This document shows positions 31,514-42,359 of a DNA stretch of 64,000 bases, piece after piece (the stretch's first letter is position 1; the number at the start of each line of letters is the position of its first letter). This DNA comes from Isochrysis galbana. Taxonomy: Eukaryota; Haptophyta; Isochrysidales; Isochrysidaceae. Where the stretch lies: NCBI GenBank assembly GCA_018136815.1, contig CM030934.1:7026573-7090572 (forward strand), in the 5' to 3' direction. The notes below the pieces were generated by a model that saw only the letters and a list, made by a program, of their open reading frames with translations, did not search any database and was not told the origin of the DNA. The position numbers and the translations under genes were made by a program.

Positions 31514-33282
31514 TCACCGCGGACAGACACCCTCCTCGCCTCGCCTCGACGTCACCGGGGGTGAAGAGAAGCCGCGGAGCCGCAACTGACGGTCTGACGG
31601 TGGAGCGATGAGCGCAAGCTCAAGCTTCTCCGCCAAGTGGTCATCGCCCGGAAGAAGGAAGAAGGCCTCCCTAAGGAACTTGATTCGTCTGAAATTATCG
31701 AGCGCTTGCTTCCAAAATGCCGGCAGTGTATTGCTCCCGCGGATGCTAGCCGAGAGGCTTCGTGCGTCGACTTTCGAAAATACCGCCGCTCTCCCCAATG
31801 GGGTGCGGCTGAACCACTGGTCTAGGGCGGTCTTCCAATCCGCCGAGGATGGGTTTAAGTAGCGAACTATCCATATCGCTTGAAGTGCCCGCGTATGCTC
31901 GGCCATAGGGAGCAGCCCGATCCCCAGAAGGGGCTGGTCTTCGTTAGTTCCCACCCTCGGGTATGCCGGGTATGTTATCCATCTTATGCCCTCCTGCGAG
32001 GAGCCTAACTCCTCCGCTTGTAGCCGCGGAGACCTATCCCAGAGTATGGTTTGGACGTCGGAGTCGATAGCCTCCATGAACCACGACGGGGGGGTGGAGG
32101 TGGATAACCAGTACCTCGGAGTCCCGTATATAATGAAGTTCACTAGTAGGGTTCTCCCGTGAATCGAGAGGTTTTGAACTCCTTTCCACGCTGCGACTTT
32201 CTTCTTGAGCTTGGCGTAAAGCCTCTCCCAGAAGGTATCGTCTTCGGGTCCTTCCCAGAAGGGCACTCCTAGAATAGTGGCGAACTCTCCCTCGCCTAAC
32301 GTTTTAAGGTAAGCTAGTGCTTCAGGGACTCGCGTTCCTACCAGTGATCCCAAACGTATTAGTACACTTTTTCTCTTGTTTACTCTAGCCCCGGTGGCGT
32401 TACTATAGGTTTCTAGTATATGCATCGCCCTCTCCAGCGACTCGTAGGAGTTAGCCAGAAGTTGTGTGTCATCCGCGAACTGCGAGAGCCTTAGCTCTCT
32501 CGGTCCTATCGTGATTCCCCTCATTTCCGGGTCGGCGTTGACTAAGCGTGTTAAGCCTTCGGCCACCAGGAGAAAAGCGAGGGGCGACAGCGGGCACCCT
32601 TGAGGCATGCCGCAGTGTATCGTGAAGGGGTTACTGCGTCTCCCATTGGTCTTGATCCATCGGGTTGGGAGTGAGTCTACGTTTGTTAATAGTGCTAGCC
32701 ATCTAGAGTATCCGGGGCCGAAGCCCAACGCTCGTATCGCTTTATGGTAGTAATCCCAGCTAACTCTATCGAAAGCTTTCTCCCAGTCTATCGCGAGGGC
32801 TAGACCCTCCTCATCCGCGTCCTCCAAGTATGCTTGCACTAACTTGAGAAGATGGGTGGCCTCGCCTATCATCCGCCTAGGCACAAAACCCACTTGTTCC
32901 TTGGAGATTATCGTATGAATCGTTCTCTTGAGTCTATTGGCTAAAACCTTGGCTAGGATTTTGTAATCGGTTTGAAGGAGTGTGATCGGTCTGTAGTTCC
33001 TCGGGTCCCTAGCGTCCCCGCTCTTATAGAGCAGCGCTATATCTCCTGAGCACGTGTCTTCCGGTAGGGCTCCTACCCGGTATGCCTCCCGAAACATTTG
33101 CATCAGGTGCGGGGCCACGAGCTTCTCGAAGCTTTGATAGAATTCCATCGGTATGCCGTCCGGTCCCGTGGATTTGCCCTTCGCCATTTGTCGTATCGCT
33201 CTAACGATCTCGGAGTAGCCGATAGGCTTGTCTAGAAAGGATCTGTGGCTCTGCGGCATCTGTTGCTGCTGGAGCGCGCGAA
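31514..33282 (-). mobile_element. LINE reverse transcriptase, family A (most complete copy)
   Basis: One open frame of about 590 codons. RT blocks in order: GKSTGPDGIPMEFYQSF, DARDPRNYRPITLLQTDYKI, SKEQVGFVPRRMIGEATHLL, motif A LAIDWEKAFDRVSWDYYHKA, CGMPQGCPLSPLAFLLVAEG, the catalytic motif C SQFADDTQLL, then a thumb and a long C-terminal region with TRWIKTNG and TPRYWLSTSTPPSW. The catalytic Asp pair is intact. This is a non-LTR retrotransposon RT; the C-terminal part holds no restriction-like endonuclease motif that I can see. The 5' side is cut at 33283 by a small LTR-type element, beyond which the same LINE resumes at 35394. Confidence 0.92.
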
Positions 33283-35393
33283 GGACGACAACGACAACGA
33301 AAGTGAAAGTGAGCAAGTCCCAAGCAAGAACCGGAACTCAACAAGAAACAACAAGCCTTGCAAGAAGCTAAACAAGCCTTCACAAGGTAACTCGAGAGCC
33401 TGAGACAAGCGCGCAGCGAGTGACAGGCGACCTGGCTCCTTTGGGTCAAGATTACCCGAAAGGAGGAAACCTGGAATCTAGACTTGACAAACAGGCTGGA
33501 CGGAACGAAACGAGAACTCGAATTCTAGGTCGCTAGGGACGAACCCTACCAACCTAGATGTACCTGAGCTTCACCGTGTGGCCGCACGGCGAAGGACCTG
33601 GAAACAAGAGCCTGGAAATCGCATCATCTAAGATGAATGCGACACCCAGGCTGGGCTTCGGAAGCTGATCACCTCAGCTTCACCCACTTCAGACTCATCA
33701 TCTCGAAGGTGAGGAGGCGGGTCAAATTGAATCAGAGGGAGGGGACCCTCCTCCACCTCATTGGCCAACTCAGCGACGCTGAAGTTGGCTTCATGCGGGA
33801 GAGGGTCATGCCCCACCATGGCCCGCTGTAATTGCACCCGGTGGGTGACAAAGGCAGCGGACGGAGGCTCACCATCCGACACGAGCTGGTCGGAGCCAAT
33901 CATGGGGATAGCAGCCGGAGTGATGGGTGGCATTGGCGCAGCCTCAGTGGTCGTGGGATCACTCGGGAACCCCTCGGGAACAGAAGCTGCAGCGGGCAGA
34001 GAAGGTTCCCTGAGGGGTTCCTCCTCTGCGGCCGAGGACGTGAGCTTAGATTTCGTGCTTGTCGAGTCGAGCGGAGCCGGAGGGCTCTGAGCCACTCCGT
34101 CGCGAGCAGCACCGGCGGCTAGCGCGGCGCTTTGGCCCTCCTCCCCACCGGGAGTCGGGTGAATGAAATTCTGGACTGGGTCGGGCAACCCCATTTGGGT
34201 GTCTGGACGGGGAACGAACGGCGAACGAAGGGCTGTGGGGCGGCGAGGCGCTCCTAGCGGCCCTAGTGTGATGGGTTGTAAGAGATTGTTAGACCTACAA
34301 AGAACTCTTCCCTCAGGGAGGGAGCCTAAGCTGCTTGAGTGCAGCGACGCAGCGAACAACGACGGACAACGAAGCTGAGAACAACAGGTTACACCGACTC
34401 ACGAACACACCGGAATCATTCACCCAAACCAAGCAAATTATCCAGCAACCGCGACCCCAAATCACCGATAACTCAAACACGTCGCGAGAGACGGAGAGAG
34501 AGAGCGAGAGAGAGAGAGACTCCGCAGCGACGGCCGGAGCGTGTCTCCGTTGTAACTTCCCACGTAGCGGAGAGTCCGAAGGGGAGCGTCATGTCGCGCG
34601 ACCACGGCGATCACTTTGGATACGGATCGCAACGAGATGTCTTCACGACAGAGGAAATCTTGCCGTTGAGCGTGAACCTTCTAGACGCTTCTAACGAACA
34701 ACCCTGAGTAGCAACCAAGGGGGAGAAACACCAAAGGGGCCAAGGGCTTGCATGTAGCTTGCATCAAGGGGAAAGATTCCCTCACCTAGGAAGCGAACCT
34801 ACACCGGTCTCCAAGGGGAGATGGCAAATTAAACCTCAAATCTCGAGCGGCTAGAGCAACCGACTCGCTCGCCAAAACCTTGACCGAGAAGAAAGAAGCA
34901 AGGACCTACAAGCCAAGGGTAGCGGACCTAGGGAATGTGAGAGGAAGTTTCCGAACGCCAAGACGAACGCCAAACGCCGGAAGGCAACGAAACCCTAACC
35001 AAGCCAAGCGGAACCTACGAAGAACAGGCCTGGACGACAACGACAACGAAAGTGAAAGTGAGCACGTCCCAAGCAAGAACCGGAACTCAAAAAGAAACAA
35101 CAAGCCTTGCAAGAAGCTAAACAAGCCTTCACAAGGTAACTCGAGAGCCTGAGACAAGCGCGCAGCGAGTGACAGGCGACCTGGCTCCTTTGGGTCAAGA
35201 TTACCCGAAAGGAGGAAACCTGGAATCTAGACTTGACAAACAGGCTGGACGGAACGAAACGAGAACTCGAATTCTAGGTCGCTAGGGACGAACCCTACCA
35301 ACCTAGATGTACCTGAGCTTCACCGTGTGGCCGCACGGCGAAGGACCTGGAAACAAGAGCCTGGAAATCGCATCATCTAAGATGAATGCGACA
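33283..35393 (-). mobile_element. small LTR-type element nested in a LINE
   Basis: Two direct repeats of about 362 bp, 33283-33644 and 35032-35393, differ at two positions that I can see. On the minus strand each starts TGTCGCATTCATC and ends near GTTGTCGTCC. The interior is about 1.4 kb and codes for one short protein, far too little for pol. It fits a non-autonomous LTR element (TRIM/LARD-like), young by the identity of its ends. The LINE resumes on both sides but lacks the middle, so the insertion was accompanied by or followed by a deletion. I found no convincing primer-binding site or target duplication, and the repeat ends CC and not CA, so the class is tentative. Confidence 0.7.
33628..34359 (-). 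CDS. gag-like ORF of the small LTR-type element
   Basis: An ATG-initiated frame of 243 codons (MFAASLHSSSLGSLPEGRVL) ends TAG a few bases into the downstream terminal repeat. It is Pro/Ala-rich with an acidic C-terminal third (NEVEEGPLPLIQFDPPP). No zinc knuckle or protease motif is visible. The first 100 codons are preserved in the related copy at 44943-45251, where the frame then breaks. I call it gag-like only from its position. Confidence 0.45.
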   Translation of the reverse strand: MFAASLHSSSLGSLPEGRVLCRSNNLLQPITLGPLGAPRRPTALRSPFVPRPDTQMGLPDPVQNFIHPTPGGEEGQSAALAAGAARDGVAQSPPAPLDSTSTKSKLTSSAAEEEPLREPSLPAAASVPEGFPSDPTTTEAAPMPPITPAAIPMIGSDQLVSDGEPPSAAFVTHRVQLQRAMVGHDPLPHEANFSVAELANEVEEGPLPLIQFDPPPHLRDDESEVGEAEVISFRSPAWVSHSS

Positions 35394-35611
35394 CAGGGAA
35401 CAGGGCCCTCCCTGTTCCCTGCTTCTGCGCCTGGTGGGGAGGCGAGGGTGGGAGGATCATATCGACGTCGCTGTCAGTCAGTGGGGCGGCCTGCGAGCGC
35501 TTCGGCTCCGGCGGCTTGGGGCGGCCCCTGTGGGGCGTCGTGACGGCGGGAGGCTGGGGATCGGGAGCGGTCGGCGCGCGCTCCATCGCTCGAACTATAA
35601 CAATAGTTTTG
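35394..35611 (-). mobile_element. LINE 5' end, family A, head of the 31.5 kb LINE
   Basis: The minus strand starts with hairpin AACTATTGTTATAGTT, then ATG at 35585 or nearby and MERAPTAPDPQPPAVTTPHR through GTGRALFP. It matches the copy starting at 58888 until the junction at 35394. A second perfect hairpin, CAGGGAACAGGG with CCCTGTTCCCTG (35394-35421, 4-base loop), sits exactly at the junction with the LTR-type element. Confidence 0.85.
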
Positions 35612-35934
35612 AACTCTACATGGAGAGCAAGAAGGCCGTCCTCGCACGCGTCACGGACCTCGCCACCCAAGATCAGCCAAGCGACATCGTCGCCTGCCAG
35701 CAGAACGACATCGACAATAGGATCGAGGAGGAGCGGTGTTAGAAAAAGACGAAGAAGATGAAAACTCAGCCTGTGTAGCGGTTACCGTGTGTGTGTGAGG
35801 GAGTTGCTATGCGCACGCGTGACGGCGTGCGGAAACTTGGAGGAATTGTGTGACATTCCTACCTAAAAAGAAAACAAGCATTCTGGGTAAAAACAAAACT
35901 GTCACCTGGCCCTCTTTTGACGGAACGCGACTTC
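35612..35934. other. gene-free stretch
   Basis: A plus-strand frame (MESKKAVLARVTDLATQDQP near 35621) of about 40 codons ends at 35742. It has no recognisable domain and is the only candidate here. Confidence 0.3.
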
Positions 35935-36110
35935 AGGCGCGCGCCCGCCGCAGGGAAGAGAGGAGGAAAAGGTAAGAGGGAGGGGAGGGGGGAGCGGCAG
36001 CTCTCCCCAACGGCGTGTACGTGTTTTCTCGCCCTGTTTGGGTAAGAGAAGACGGGGGCGCCAGAGCCAGGAGGGAGGGGCCCTATCGCCCTATCTAGCG
36101 AGTAAAGAGT
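35935..36110 (+). repeat. interspersed repeat R4
   Basis: Shares CCGCCGCAGGGAAGAGAGGA and GACGGGGGCGCCAGAGCCAG with 52600-52790 and, for the right half, with 46787-46865. It is purine-rich with short G-runs. Two of the copies are beside LINE or LTR fragments. Confidence 0.75.
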
Positions 36111-36429
36111 AAAGTAGAGCTCTAGCTAGAGGAAGAGGAAGGAAGAGACGATGCAGGAGAGCCCCCGAGTCGCGCGAGGCGAGTTTTGTTTTCCTCGCTC
36201 CCATTCAAGCGGGGCCATCCATCGTCCATCGTCGCGCCGTTCCGCATCTTCCCCCCCCGCCTCTCCTCACACCCGAAAGCCCCCTCTCTTCCCTCCCTTC
36301 CCTCGCCGAGGGCAGGCGACAAGAGCTGGACTGTCGGCCTCTCTACTGCTCCACCCTCCCGAAACTCGCGCCCTAGAGCCCCCTCCCCGCCGATTGCAAC
36401 CTCCTTCCCCGTCTGACTGCATCGTGTGA

Positions 36430-37695
36430 ATGGCGCTCCACCTTACACCCAACCGCCACCGGCGCGACTCGCTCGAGCTCGCGCGCGCTCGCACGCCCAT
36501 CGCGCCATATAGAGACGCACAGGGACAGCCGAGCCGAGCCACGCCAACGCCCTCGCCCACCGCAGACCGGGTGGCATCGAGGACGCCACTCCTCTGGTCA
36601 GGAGCCAAGCGTGTGCCTCTCGCAGCCGCCCAAGGCAATCTCACCGGCAATAGTGCCCAGCTAGGAACGCCCAACGGTAAGCTGACGAATCGCAAGCTGG
36701 TGGGCGCATCGCCGCGCCTTGGCGGCACACCCATGCTGCACTCCGGCGCCAGGATAGAGACGGCTGCCCTGCAGGCGAGGCGCTTGTCCACCGCCGAACC
36801 GTTGTCCCCAGCGCTTACGGGGGCAAAAAGTCTCACCCCGAGGCTAGGTGGGGGTGCACGTCGTGTCTCCACCTTGGAAGAAAGTGTATCCACCCCTGTG
36901 CGCGAGCAAGCGACGCGCCCGTCAATGTCTCCATTTGAGAGGATACCGTCTCCTCAAGCGGGTGACTTCCTCGCATTTGGCACGCCTAAATCGGTCTTCC
37001 GTCAGCCCCCACGCCGAGTCTGGCCGGAGGAGGTCGAGCAGATTGACCGTTCGCCGTCCTCGCCCACACCTTCGTCGCTTGGTTCTAGTGCCGCATCGCT
37101 CAACGAGCTTGCGCGCAGTGAGGGCGAATCGCACGCATCGAGGGGGGAGAATGCGGCAGAGAAGTGTATGGCAAGTGAGTGCACCCTGCATCCTCGGACA
37201 CCACTGTCAAATGTCTTACGTTCCGGACCACGGCGGGTCGCCACGGCGTCGCGCACGCATCGGTCATCGCCCGTGCCCATGTCACCGGGGTTGGCACTCA
37301 ATACGGCGGGCACGCACAACTCAGGAACGATTGTGCAGCTCGTTCACGCCCGAGCCTCTGCGGCTCAGCAAGCAAAGACCGGGAGCTCCCGCGTTGTGAC
37401 GCCAGCGCGGCGGTCTACGCGCGTGGCTGCCGCGTCGTTGGCTTCGACGACGCAGTTGTTGGAGCAAACGAACTTTGCCTACGCGCCTAATGCGGCGCTG
37501 CAGCGCATGCGAGACGATGTGGCAGAGGAAGGTGCCAGCGAGGAGTTTCCCGAAGCAGCTAGCCCTTGGCTAGAGGAGAGCAGACCTGATGCACGAGAGG
37601 CGCATACTCGGAGCTCACCTGGACCAGAGAAGCCGCATAGTGCGGCGTCCACGCGAAGCACGCGCGCCCGAGCAGCCAGTCACCGCTGCATATAG
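36430..37695 (+). CDS. Ser/Thr-Pro- and Arg-rich protein of unknown function
   Basis: A single exon of 421 codons from ATG at 36430 to the TAG at 37693. It has no globular domain I recognise. It is rich in minimal proline-directed phosphorylation sites (ATPTPSPT, KSLTPRL, RPSMSPFERIPSP, RVVTPARRSTR) with Arg/Lys clusters throughout, a composition typical of disordered nuclear or spindle proteins phosphorylated by CDKs. The C-terminal third holds a possible helix, STTQLLEQTNFAYAPNAALQ. The length, ATG context after a pyrimidine-rich leader (36240-36420) and codon use make it a believable gene. The suggestion of a cell-cycle role is inference only. Confidence 0.65.
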   Translation: MALHLTPNRHRRDSLELARARTPIAPYRDAQGQPSRATPTPSPTADRVASRTPLLWSGAKRVPLAAAQGNLTGNSAQLGTPNGKLTNRKLVGASPRLGGTPMLHSGARIETAALQARRLSTAEPLSPALTGAKSLTPRLGGGARRVSTLEESVSTPVREQATRPSMSPFERIPSPQAGDFLAFGTPKSVFRQPPRRVWPEEVEQIDRSPSSPTPSSLGSSAASLNELARSEGESHASRGENAAEKCMASECTLHPRTPLSNVLRSGPRRVATASRTHRSSPVPMSPGLALNTAGTHNSGTIVQLVHARASAAQQAKTGSSRVVTPARRSTRVAAASLASTTQLLEQTNFAYAPNAALQRMRDDVAEEGASEEFPEAASPWLEESRPDAREAHTRSSPGPEKPHSAASTRSTRARAASHRCI

Positions 37696-37699
37696 TGAC

Positions 37700-38320
37700 T
37701 GCCATCCTATCAGGATGATTTCAATTTCGAGTTGCCCCCATTGCAACGGTTGGGGCAGTGACAATTTGCCTTCTCTTCGTCTTCCTCGCCACTCTCTCGC
37801 ACTCGCTTGTCGTTGAATGATGTGGCAGCCGGATGTACAGAAAGCTTGAGTGAGAATTCGAACTCCTGCAATTTGAGTCCCGGGTTGTTTGTCAATGGCA
37901 TCATGAGACTATCCCATGAAATCGGGGCGAATCACGCACATTTGTAGTCAGCGCACACCGTACGTTGGTAGGGCCGCCCTTTACAACGGCGCTTGCGCCC
38001 CCAGACCCTTAATTTCAAACGTCGGGTGTATCTTTCGCGAAAAAGGCGGTGGCAAAATATTGGGGGTACTAAAAGTAAAAGTCAGCTTTTATCGGGCGCA
38101 CCCTCTTTCTCTCTCAAAACTCTCTATTGCTATTGCTACTACCACTAAGGCGCCGCTAGCCTACTTAAACGAGCCTCAGTCGGATATCATAAACCCCAGC
38201 CGGAGACCATTAACAGCTACATTGTCATTGACAAAGTTGTATTTGTCAATGCGATTGTGAATGGTCTAGGAACAAGTAATGGCACTCACACTCACTCGCT
38301 CATGCAACATGCAGGGAATA
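37700..38320. other. gene-free stretch
   Basis: Lower GC than the flanks, frames short on both strands. No repeat match was noticed. It likely holds the 3' untranslated region of the Ser/Thr-Pro-rich gene at its left end. Confidence 0.35.
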
Positions 38321-38326
38321 GGTTAC

Positions 38327-38545
38327 TACAGCTGCTTGGCGCCCCACAGTCTGGCCACCGCCACCTCCACCGTCTTCCGCCTGCGGCTTCGCACCTGCGC
38401 TCGCATCTCCGCCTCCTCTTCTTCTTAAGCCAAGGCGGCATGGCTCGACTCGTATGTGACGCGGAGTCGCGCCATCTTCATCTTGCGCGCTCGCATCACC
38501 TCCGCGAAATCAGGCGAAGAGGAAGGAAGGGCCAAGCCACACGGG
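38327..38545 (-). pseudogene. C-terminal coding relic with in-frame TAA
   Basis: The minus strand reads SPDFAEVMRARKMKMARLRV and TYESSHAALA, then TAA, then in the same frame EEEEAEMRAQVRSRRRKTVE and VAVARLWGAKQL before a TAG. Both halves look like one charged, helical, protein-like C-terminus. TAA is a true stop in the tRNase Z gene, so recoding is unlikely; a dead gene is the simplest reading. Confidence 0.35.
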
Positions 38546-38735
38546 GGGCTAAGAAGAAGCGAAGAAGGGCCGCTGCTGCTTCCCGAACCCCGCTTGGCGT
38601 TATCGCGTGCATGGTGCTGTGGTGACTCTAGCAGCCTGGTGGCCGGGCAATGACAGGCATGCAATGCCATCGTACTCGTGGCTGTGGTTTATGGCGCCAT
38701 GCCAACGCCCACCGCCGCGACAATCTACAATCTTC

Positions 38736-38808
38736 GTATCGCCGGTCGCGATATCGCTCATCGCGATATCGCTCATCGCGATACTGCCCGTCGCGATACT
38801 GCCCGTCG
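38736..38808 (+). repeat. 15-bp tandem repeat
   Basis: Four units of CGCGATATCGCTCAT or CGCGATACTGCCCGT in a row, two of each version. Confidence 0.85.
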
Positions 38809-38900
38809 CGCCGCAACACCGCGTACAGCGAGACAGAAGCTTGCATGCTGTGACGGATCGAGCATACGACCACGGCCACGGGCTCGATATGCGAGGACAA

Positions 38901-39050
38901 CTAACTTTATAGTCAGTTGCCATGGAGCGCGCCGGCGCGCCCCCCCTCTCCTTCGGGCCCCCTGTCGAAGACGCCCTCCCAATACCCATGGAGCAATCGC
39001 AGGCGAAGCGGCCGCGTCCCCCGGATATGTGCTAGCAGCTAGCAGTTGGG
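38901..39050 (+). mobile_element. LINE 5'-end fragment, family B
   Basis: Hairpin AACTAACTTTATAGTCAGTT (38900-38919, one mismatch), then GCC and ATG, then a frame MERAGAPPLSFGPPVEDALP and IPMEQSQAKRPRPPDMC with a stop after 37 codons. The same N-terminus (APLSFGPPAE, PMERSQMKQPR) occurs at 42332 on the other strand. Homology is lost soon after the stop. Confidence 0.7.
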
Positions 39051-39309
39051 TGTATTGGGCATTGGGCAGCTTTCTACCGAAAAAAATCGTCAGCAAATTT
39101 CCTCAATTCTGAGGACAGTCTCATGCCGAGGCGAAATCCCCGGTCGGGATCAGGTCGTCACACGTGCTCAAGGGCTCGAGGGAAGAAGAATTTCGCGAAG
39201 CGCGGCACCAAGCGGCTCCGTAACTCATGAACATGAGCACATGAACGCTTGAAGGGGTGCGGGACCAAATAAATGAACGCTTCTCGCCTTGGGACAACTT
39301 GGCTGGTCC

Positions 39310-39432
39310 TGCGTGCCATAACCCATGTCAAGAGGGTGGCTGGTTCTTCCCCCACAGTGGGAAGGAGTGGAGAGAGGGGGATGATCGTGCCCCCATCATG
39401 AGTGATCCAAGTATAAAGTTAGTTGGGAAGAT
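39310..39432 (-). mobile_element. LINE 5'-end fragment, family B (second type)
   Basis: The minus strand starts AACTAACTTTATACTTGG, followed by ATG and GGGGGCACGATCATC, and matches 52189-52310 (+) over about 110 bp including CTCTCTCCACTCCT and GGGGGAAGAACCA. The arms of the hairpin are eroded. Confidence 0.6.
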
Positions 39433-39568
39433 CCTGTCTAAACAGGTCACAGCCATATCAGCATATCACGCGAGAGCTGGGCTGGGCGTGCGTGAAAAGA
39501 GCAAATACCCCCCCTAGACCCCCTTTCTTACGCCCGTACGCACACACTCTCATCGAGGCGGCTGCTGG

Positions 39569-41730
39569 TCACATCGGCCGAATGAGCCTCCGCGCGAGAC
39601 CAACTAGCATGGCGGCCGCCGTGGCAGCCTGCAGCACACGCGTAGTGCGTTCCGTCCGTCTCCAGGCCGCCACGTAGGGCTTCCCTTCTATCACCTCAAA
39701 AGCGGCGGGCTGCGAAAACAACTGGCCAACGAGCGGTAGCCGGCCGAGCGTCTTTGCCATAAGAAGACGGAGTGCAAAGCCGGCAAGGAAGAGGCGCGAT
39801 GCCATGAGCGGCCCTTGGTCATACTGGTACGGAAAGCCCACCTGCGAAATCATGAGTGGGGTCATAAGCGGCGTTTGATGCAGCGAGCAAGCTCAAGGTG
39901 AGCGGTCATTGGCGCGGCAAGGCCGCAGGAGCCGCCTGCGCCATGGTCACGCTCTGAGGTACCTGCACAAGTTTGGCAAGGGCCTCGGCCGCGGGCGCCC
40001 TCTCCGTGTTGTAGGCCTCGAGTGCCTCGGGCAAAGCACCGATACTAAGGTCTCCGCCCTCGCTTGGGAGGGCGCCCTTGTAGCGGAGGGCGTCGACAAG
40101 CACGAGGACGTCTTCGAGAGCCGAGTTAACACCTTGACCCAAGTCGGGCGGGAAGGCATGGATCGCGTCGCCGAGCAACGCAAATCCGGTTCCGTCGACG
40201 GTCGAGGAGATGCGGCGTACGTATTGTGGGTTTGGGAAGCGCCCCGGCTGCCCCGTCACGAAGTTTTGCGCCTGGGACGCCGAGTGACGTGTGCATGCGG
40301 AAGAGACAGGGGTTGGCAGACAAGTCGGTGGCCGAAGCTTCGCGGCGCCTCTCTGCTGCCCGCCGCGCCGAGGCAGGGTGAGGCACACCTCCTCGGCTGA
40401 GACAAACTGGCGGATGTCGGCAATTTGCGGGAAGAGCTTGGCAAGGTAGTCGAGCAGCTCGTCGGCCGTCTTGAGCTGCCAGATTCGGTGCGAGGCCGGC
40501 TTGATAATCTGCGTTGGGCGGACACCGTGAGTGCGGTATCAACGCGCGCGCGTGCACGCTGCGAGGACAGAAGGCGCGAGGCGGCGGCGGCGGCGAGGCG
40601 GCCAGGCACTGGCCCGCATCAGAAGCGATCCAGCAGACACGCAGCGCGGTGCGGCGGGCGTGGTGCGGTGCGCACGTTGGCCGTTCGTGGGACTGACTCG
40701 TCAGCGGAGGGCAACAAGCCGAGCCGGAGCCGCTCGTTCTCGGGCGCCTTGATGGAGGGGATCGTGTACCCCGAGCGCGAGACGGTTTGGATCAAGGGGT
40801 TGGCGTTGTTGCCGCTTGAGGGCGCGGAGAGGTTGCGCAGCTCGAAGGAAGGCGGCACAAGGAGCATCTTATATTGCAGCCCAGCGCTCGGGCTTCCCAA
40901 TCGTACCGGCTCGAACTCTGCTGCGTCGCCGCCGTCCGCGGTACACCACTCAGCCAACGAGGCGCGTACGCGCGAATCGAGGCCATCGCAGCCGAGGATG
41001 AGCTTGGGTGCGAGGCGGGTCCCGTCGTCGAGCAGCGCACACACACCGCCCTCGCCGCGCTCGAGCGCGAGCAACGTGCAGCCGTAACGTAGCTGAGCGC
41101 CCGCACGCTCAGCAGCTGCCGCGAAGACGTCGAGGAAGGTGGCCCTTGGCGTCCAGATCGCCACCTTGGTAGCCTCGATCGCGAGGGTGGGCGTGGCGAC
41201 GAGCGCGCCGCGCTTGTCAGGGAAGGCCCTCGTGATGGTGTACCCATCATTGGAGACGCCACGTGCACGCACGTCTTGCGTCAGGTTGTAGACATCCGTC
41301 CAGCGCTGTCCCCTCACATCGAGAAGGTAGAGGTAGGCGCGCTGCGGCTCGAAAGAGGCGGCTGAGCCCCTCCGCTCCACGAGAGTGACCGAGAGGCCTT
41401 CTGCCGCCAGGCTCGTCGCGGCCGCGAGGCCCGCCGGCCCGCCGCCTGCAATGAGGACGTCCACAGCCGCGGCGGGAGCCACGTCTGGAGAGGTGAGGGA
41501 GAGGAAGGGCGAAGAAGAGCGAGAAGGAGAGAGGGAGAGAGAGGATGGGGGGGGGGGGAGAGAGCGAGAGAGGGAGGGGTGGAGTGAGAAGGAGAGGGCG
41601 GGATCACAGAGGCGTGGAGGGTGGGCGGGACGGTGTGCCGGATGTGAGCGGCGTGCATTGTCACGCGCCAAGCCGCAGCACGCGCCCAGAGCGCCGCTGC
41701 GAGAAGCGAGAGCTTCCCGACTGCACTCAT
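39569..41730 (-). CDS. FAD-dependent monooxygenase, kynurenine 3-monooxygenase-like
   Basis: Five exons restore one frame: 41730-41682, 41484-40676, 40508-40389, 40271-39963 and 39841-39569. Exon 1 encodes a short hydrophobic leader, MSAVGKLSLLAAALWA. Exon 2 opens with the FAD dinucleotide-binding fold DVLIAGGGPAGLAAATSLAA ending in VERR, followed by the second FAD contact LILGCDGLDSRVR. Exon 4 carries the third motif, LLGDAIHAFPPDLGQGVNSA then LEDVLVL, typical of class A flavin monooxygenases. The last exon (VGFPYQYDQGPLMASRLFLA) ends in a hydrophobic segment that could anchor the C-terminus. Gene size and C-terminal layout resemble kynurenine 3-monooxygenase of tryptophan breakdown. The flavoprotein family is sure; the substrate is an inference. 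Confidence 0.8.
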
Positions 41731-42089
41731 CGCGACGCCGACGCCGCGGAGGTCGCCGAGCAAGAGGTCCCGCCAACCTCTCCCTTTCCCCCCTAGATTA
41801 TCTACTACTAGTAGTATTACTACTTTTGTAGAGGGTGGAGCTTTTATCTGTTTCTTTTATGGACAAGACGCCTTTCTGAAACGGCTGTGGTTGGCAGTTG
41901 GCGGTGAGGGTGTGGTTGAGGCTGCGGAGTGCAGGATGGCTCTGCTTGAACACAGGGGCAAAGTTGTGAACAGCGGACACTCCAGGGTGGGAGAGGCCAG
42001 AGGCCTCTGCCATCAGGCATGCCGAGTGAGTGGTCGGTGGTCGGTTGCCAGTGGCTCTTCTCTCTTCTCGCTTCTCGTGACGCTTGTCT

Positions 42090-42352
42090 GGTGCAGGTGC
42101 AGTCTACAATCTGCTGCTCCCCATGGGGGGGCCAGCATGGCGGTTGTGCATGATGTGGCCGGGGCCACGGGCCGTGTGGCGCGACCTGGGGCCGCACGCA
42201 CGCACTTGCTCGGCCTCTGCTTGTCGAACGCGGTTGCTTCATCTGCGACCGCTCCATGGGGGCTGGTGGGGCGCCCTCGGCGGGGGGCCCGAAGGAGAGG
42301 GGAGCCGCGTCGGCGTGCTCCATGGCGACCAAGTATAAACTTAGTTGCCAAG
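42090..42352 (-). mobile_element. LINE 5'-end fragment, family B
   Basis: The minus strand starts AACTAAGTTTATACTTGGT, a hairpin that pairs with one G-U, then CGCC and ATG at 42332. The frame reads MEHADAAPLSFGPPAEGAPP then APMERSQMKQPRSTSRGRAS, matching 38931 (+). It fades after about 200 bp. Confidence 0.7.
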
Positions 42353-42359
42353 AAACTAA

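Noticed and set aside
34339-35152. Plus-strand Arg/Lys-rich frames in the LTR-type element
   Set aside because: They are not maintained in frame between copies as well as the minus-strand gag-like frame, and part lies in the terminal repeat.
36122-36893. Minus-strand frames opposite the Ser/Thr-Pro-rich gene
   Set aside because: Less protein-like than the plus-strand frame, which has a clean ATG and runs 421 codons in a single exon.
38327-38545. A variant genetic code with TAA as sense codon
   Set aside because: TAA, TAG and TGA each terminate well-supported genes in this window.
38736-38808. Evenly spaced 15-bp repeats considered as a CRISPR-like array
   Set aside because: The units are directly tandem with no unique spacers, and the genome is eukaryotic.
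40425-41087. 220-codon plus-strand frame across the monooxygenase gene
   Set aside because: It is antisense to exons whose splice phases and FAD motifs fit the minus strand; composition is Arg/Ser/Ala-rich as expected of a shadow frame.
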